Source of the DNA: an uncultured Lachnospiraceae bacterium
GTDB lineage: Bacteria > Bacillota > Clostridia > Lachnospirales > Lachnospiraceae
Length of the DNA stretch: 8,244 bases
Direction of reading: 5' to 3'
Assembly: GCA_905236545.1 (NCBI GenBank)
Contig: CAJOQO010000297.1
Span: forward strand, 1 to 8,244
The position numbers and the translations under genes are program-made. Below the pieces are notes generated by a model. That model was not told the origin of the DNA, searched no databases, and saw only the letters and a list, made by a program, of their open reading frames with translations. Shown here piece after piece: positions 6,544 to 8,244 of the stretch; position 1 is the first letter of the stretch, and the number at the start of each line of letters is the position of its first letter.

Positions 6544-6894
6544 ATGAACATGAAGCTTGTTGTTATCGTATTGAATAAGACGGAATGCCTGGAAGAACTG
6601 TTGGAGGAATTTGCGAACAGGGATCTGCAGGGAGCGACGATTCTGGAATCCCGCGGTATGATGCAGGAACTGTCCGATGAGCCGGAGATGGAGTTTCTGT
6701 TTTCGCTCCGGCATATCCTGAACCCCAACCACCGCGAAAACCGTACGATCTTCATGGCGGCTTCGGAATCGAAGGTCGCATCGATCGTCGAAGCGGTCAA
6801 TAAGGTGACCGGAGGCCTGGACAGGGGAGACACGGGAATCCTGTTTACCCTGCCGATTGATTCTCTGATCGGATTCGAGGTGAAGGAGTCATGA
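6544..6894 (+). CDS. PII-like (GlnB-superfamily) signalling protein
   Basis: This 116-residue cytosolic protein shows the PII ferredoxin-like pattern: a first strand and helix (KLVVIVLNKTECLEELLEEF, 4-23), QGATILESRGM (29-39) matching the PII stretch before the T-loop, a linker (40-66), a strand-helix unit (TIFMAASESKVASIVEAVNKV, 68-88) and a C-terminal TGG...RGD...ILFTLPID block (89-106) like the GlnB B-loop and final strand. PII proteins form trimers that bind nucleotides in the clefts and control partners through the T-loop. Here the T-loop region is shortened and lacks the uridylylated tyrosine context, and the B-loop lysine of GlnB (GDGKIF) aligns with isoleucine, so canonical ATP/2-oxoglutarate sensing is doubtful. 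It overlaps the antiporter gene by ATGA, which argues for a regulatory partnership with that membrane protein. GGAGG lies ten bases before ATG 6544. Assignment to the superfamily is by pattern, not search. Confidence 0.72.
   Translation: MNMKLVVIVLNKTECLEELLEEFANRDLQGATILESRGMMQELSDEPEMEFLFSLRHILNPNHRENRTIFMAASESKVASIVEAVNKVTGGLDRGDTGILFTLPIDSLIGFEVKES
6877..6894 (+). promoter_or_regulatory. internal ribosome binding site and ATGA stop/start overlap
   Basis: GAGGTG (6877-6882) lies eight bases before the antiporter ATG at 6891, inside the last codons of the PII-like gene. The ATGA at 6891-6894 holds both the start of the antiporter and the TGA of the PII-like gene. This arrangement normally couples translation and keeps the two products in proportion. 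Confidence 0.8.
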
Positions 6895-8084
6895 GTCTGT
6901 CCCTGAACCTGTTAACACAGCTTGGTATTATGATTCTCGCAGGGATGTTCATGGGGCGGATGATGAAGCACCTCCGGCTTCCGAATGTAACCGGTTACCT
7001 GCTCGCGGGGCTTCTGCTCGGACCCTACTTTCTTCCTGCGCTCGGGAGCCCGTTTTCCGTCTTGTCGGAAAGCTTTATATCCGGGATCGGCATCCTCTCG
7101 GAAGTTGCGCTCGGGTTTATCGCCTTTTCGATCGGGAATGAGTTCCGCATCTCCTATTTCCGGAAGGTTGGCGCCGCTCCGCTGATCATCGCGTCCATGG
7201 AATCGTTGTTTGCGGTGGTTGTGGTTGTGGCGGCGCTTCTTGTGACAGGCCATGAGCCTGCATTTTCACTGGTGCTGGGATCCATCGCGGCAGCGACCGC
7301 TCCCGCGGCTACCATCATGGTGATCAATCAGTACAGGGCAAAAGGCCCGGTGACTTCCACGCTACTGTCGGTGGTGGCGATCGATGACGCGACGGCGCTG
7401 ATTCTGTTTTCCGTATCCACCGCGATTGCTTCCGGTATGTCAGGAAGGGCATCGAATCCGGTGATTTCGGTTCTTGTACCGGTCGGACAGATCCTCGCGG
7501 CACTCGCGGTCGGTGGCGTGCTGGGATTCGCGCTTCTGATCCCCATGCGGTTTTTCCATAAAAAGGGGAACCGTCTGGCCCTGATCTGCGGTTTCCTGTT
7601 CCTGGGGATCGGGATCGCCGATCTGCTCGGGCTGAGCTCTCTGATGCTGTGTATGGCACTCGGCGCGGCTGTAGCCAACCTGAGTCCGGAAGCCGGTCAG
7701 ATCATATCGATCGCTGAGAGTATCACTTCTCCGATCTATATTCTGTTTTTCGTCGCCTCGGGTGCCGGGCTGCAGGTGAGTGTTCTGAGAACAGTCGGCC
7801 TGATCGGAGTCATCTATATCGTGGGCCGGAGTATCGGAAAGCTGTTTGGCGCCTGGCTGGGCGCCCGCATTTCCCACGTACCCAAAGAGGTCGGAAAATA
7901 TCTTGGCCCATGCCTGCTTCCCCAGGCAGGCGTTGCCATCGGACTGACGCTTCTTGCAGGACGCGTTGTACCGGAGTATGCGCCGACGATCCGTGCGGTT
8001 GTTCTGGCAGGGACTCTCGTATATGAGATCGTCGGGCCGGGCATCACCAAACTGAGCCTGACAAAGGCGGGAGAGATTCATTAA
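6891..8084 (+). CDS. CPA-type cation:proton antiporter, membrane domain only
   Basis: This 397-residue inner-membrane protein is a sodium/hydrogen exchanger family (PF00999) member with about 12-13 helices. The conserved substrate-site features are visible: LPNVTGYLLAGLLLGP (30-45) in the dimer/entry helices, SIAAATAPAATIMVINQY (131-148) resembling the unwound TM4 crossing, and VVAIDDATALILF (161-173) with the paired aspartates D165-D166. A DD pair is typical of electrogenic CPA2/NapA-like antiporters, whereas ND marks electroneutral CPA1. The late block LGPCLLPQAGVAIGL (338-352) is also characteristic. Substrate is probably Na+ or K+ exchanged for protons. Unlike KefB/KefC it ends about 15 residues after the last helix and has no RCK/TrkA-N domain. 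The adjacent PII-like protein could supply regulation in trans. Translation is coupled to that gene by the ATGA overlap. Confidence 0.88.
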   Translation: MSLSLNLLTQLGIMILAGMFMGRMMKHLRLPNVTGYLLAGLLLGPYFLPALGSPFSVLSESFISGIGILSEVALGFIAFSIGNEFRISYFRKVGAAPLIIASMESLFAVVVVVAALLVTGHEPAFSLVLGSIAAATAPAATIMVINQYRAKGPVTSTLLSVVAIDDATALILFSVSTAIASGMSGRASNPVISVLVPVGQILAALAVGGVLGFALLIPMRFFHKKGNRLALICGFLFLGIGIADLLGLSSLMLCMALGAAVANLSPEAGQIISIAESITSPIYILFFVASGAGLQVSVLRTVGLIGVIYIVGRSIGKLFGAWLGARISHVPKEVGKYLGPCLLPQAGVAIGLTLLAGRVVPEYAPTIRAVVLAGTLVYEIVGPGITKLSLTKAGEIH

Positions 8085-8090
8085 GGATCC

Positions 8091-8121
8091 GGGGAAACAC
8101 GGATGATATCTGTGTTTCCCC
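8091..8121 (+). terminator. stem-loop after the antiporter
   Basis: GGGGAAACAC (8091-8100) pairs perfectly with GTGTTTCCCC (8112-8121) around an 11-base loop, six bases after the TAA stop. There is no T tract after the stem, so it is a terminator-like structure of uncertain strength, but its position at the operon end fits. Confidence 0.55.
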
Positions 8122-8177
8122 AGAGCCTCCGGCGGATCACAGTGCGGTGCAGAAGGGAAAAGATATTCCACCTGTGC

Positions 8178-8203
8178 GGTTGGATCACTATCGTGATCCA
8201 ACC
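8178..8203. other. perfect 11-bp hairpin near the right edge
   Basis: GGTTGGATCAC (8178-8188) pairs without mismatch with GTGATCCAACC (8193-8203) around TATC. Neither flank has an adjacent T run, though TCTTTTC occurs about 14 bases away on the minus strand. It may be the end of a minus-strand transcript from the right, an operator, or an RNA stem. The surrounding 8122-8244 shows no gene start, and the last bases contain TTCGCAAA twice (8216-8223 and 8233-8240). Confidence 0.45.
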
Positions 8204-8244
8204 CCTCTACCCTCATTCGCAAAACCCGCGCTTCGCAAAGCTCA

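Overview
The window looks like chromosomal DNA from a fairly GC-rich clostridial Bacillota, most likely Lachnospiraceae-like. The basis is strong AGGAGG-type ribosome binding sites, a class II (Bacillota-style) GalT, a compact 'type 3' prolyl-tRNA synthetase without the bacterial editing insertion, and a DUF402 protein. The taxonomic placement is inference from gene types, not from a search.

Layout, left to right. (1) Positions 1-232 are a leader holding a near-consensus sigma-70 promoter (92-120) and a set of mutually exclusive hairpins (128-187). It leads into a GT2 glycosyltransferase fused to a GtrA-like membrane domain, translated from a GTG at 233. (2) A convergent DUF402 phosphohydrolase-like gene (minus strand, 1418-1927) meets it at a 21-nt palindrome that contains both stop codons. 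(3) The 317-bp divergent gap between DUF402 and galT is mostly one highly folded element (1946-2141), bounded by a 15/16 inverted repeat. (4) galT (2245-3813) is followed after 73 bp by proS (3887-5329). Two hairpins come next, the second a canonical intrinsic terminator with six T residues. (5) A ten-helix EamA/DMT-type exporter (5574-6482) stands alone. (6) A two-gene operon follows: a divergent PII-like signalling protein (6544-6894) overlaps by ATGA a CPA-type cation:proton antiporter (6891-8084) that has no cytosolic RCK/TrkA domain. A terminator-like stem closes the operon. The last 120 bp hold one more long perfect hairpin and no gene.

Most genes are housekeeping or transport functions that do not form one pathway. 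The two places with real novelty potential are the PII-like/antiporter pair, where a PII trimer may act as a detachable regulatory subunit for the antiporter, and the folded element upstream of galT, which could be a structured RNA or a small palindromic mobile repeat. The leader of the glycosyltransferase gene, with attenuator-like 1:2 / 2:3 / 3:4 pairing, is a third place to look. No CRISPR array, tRNA, rRNA, transposase or phage gene was seen.
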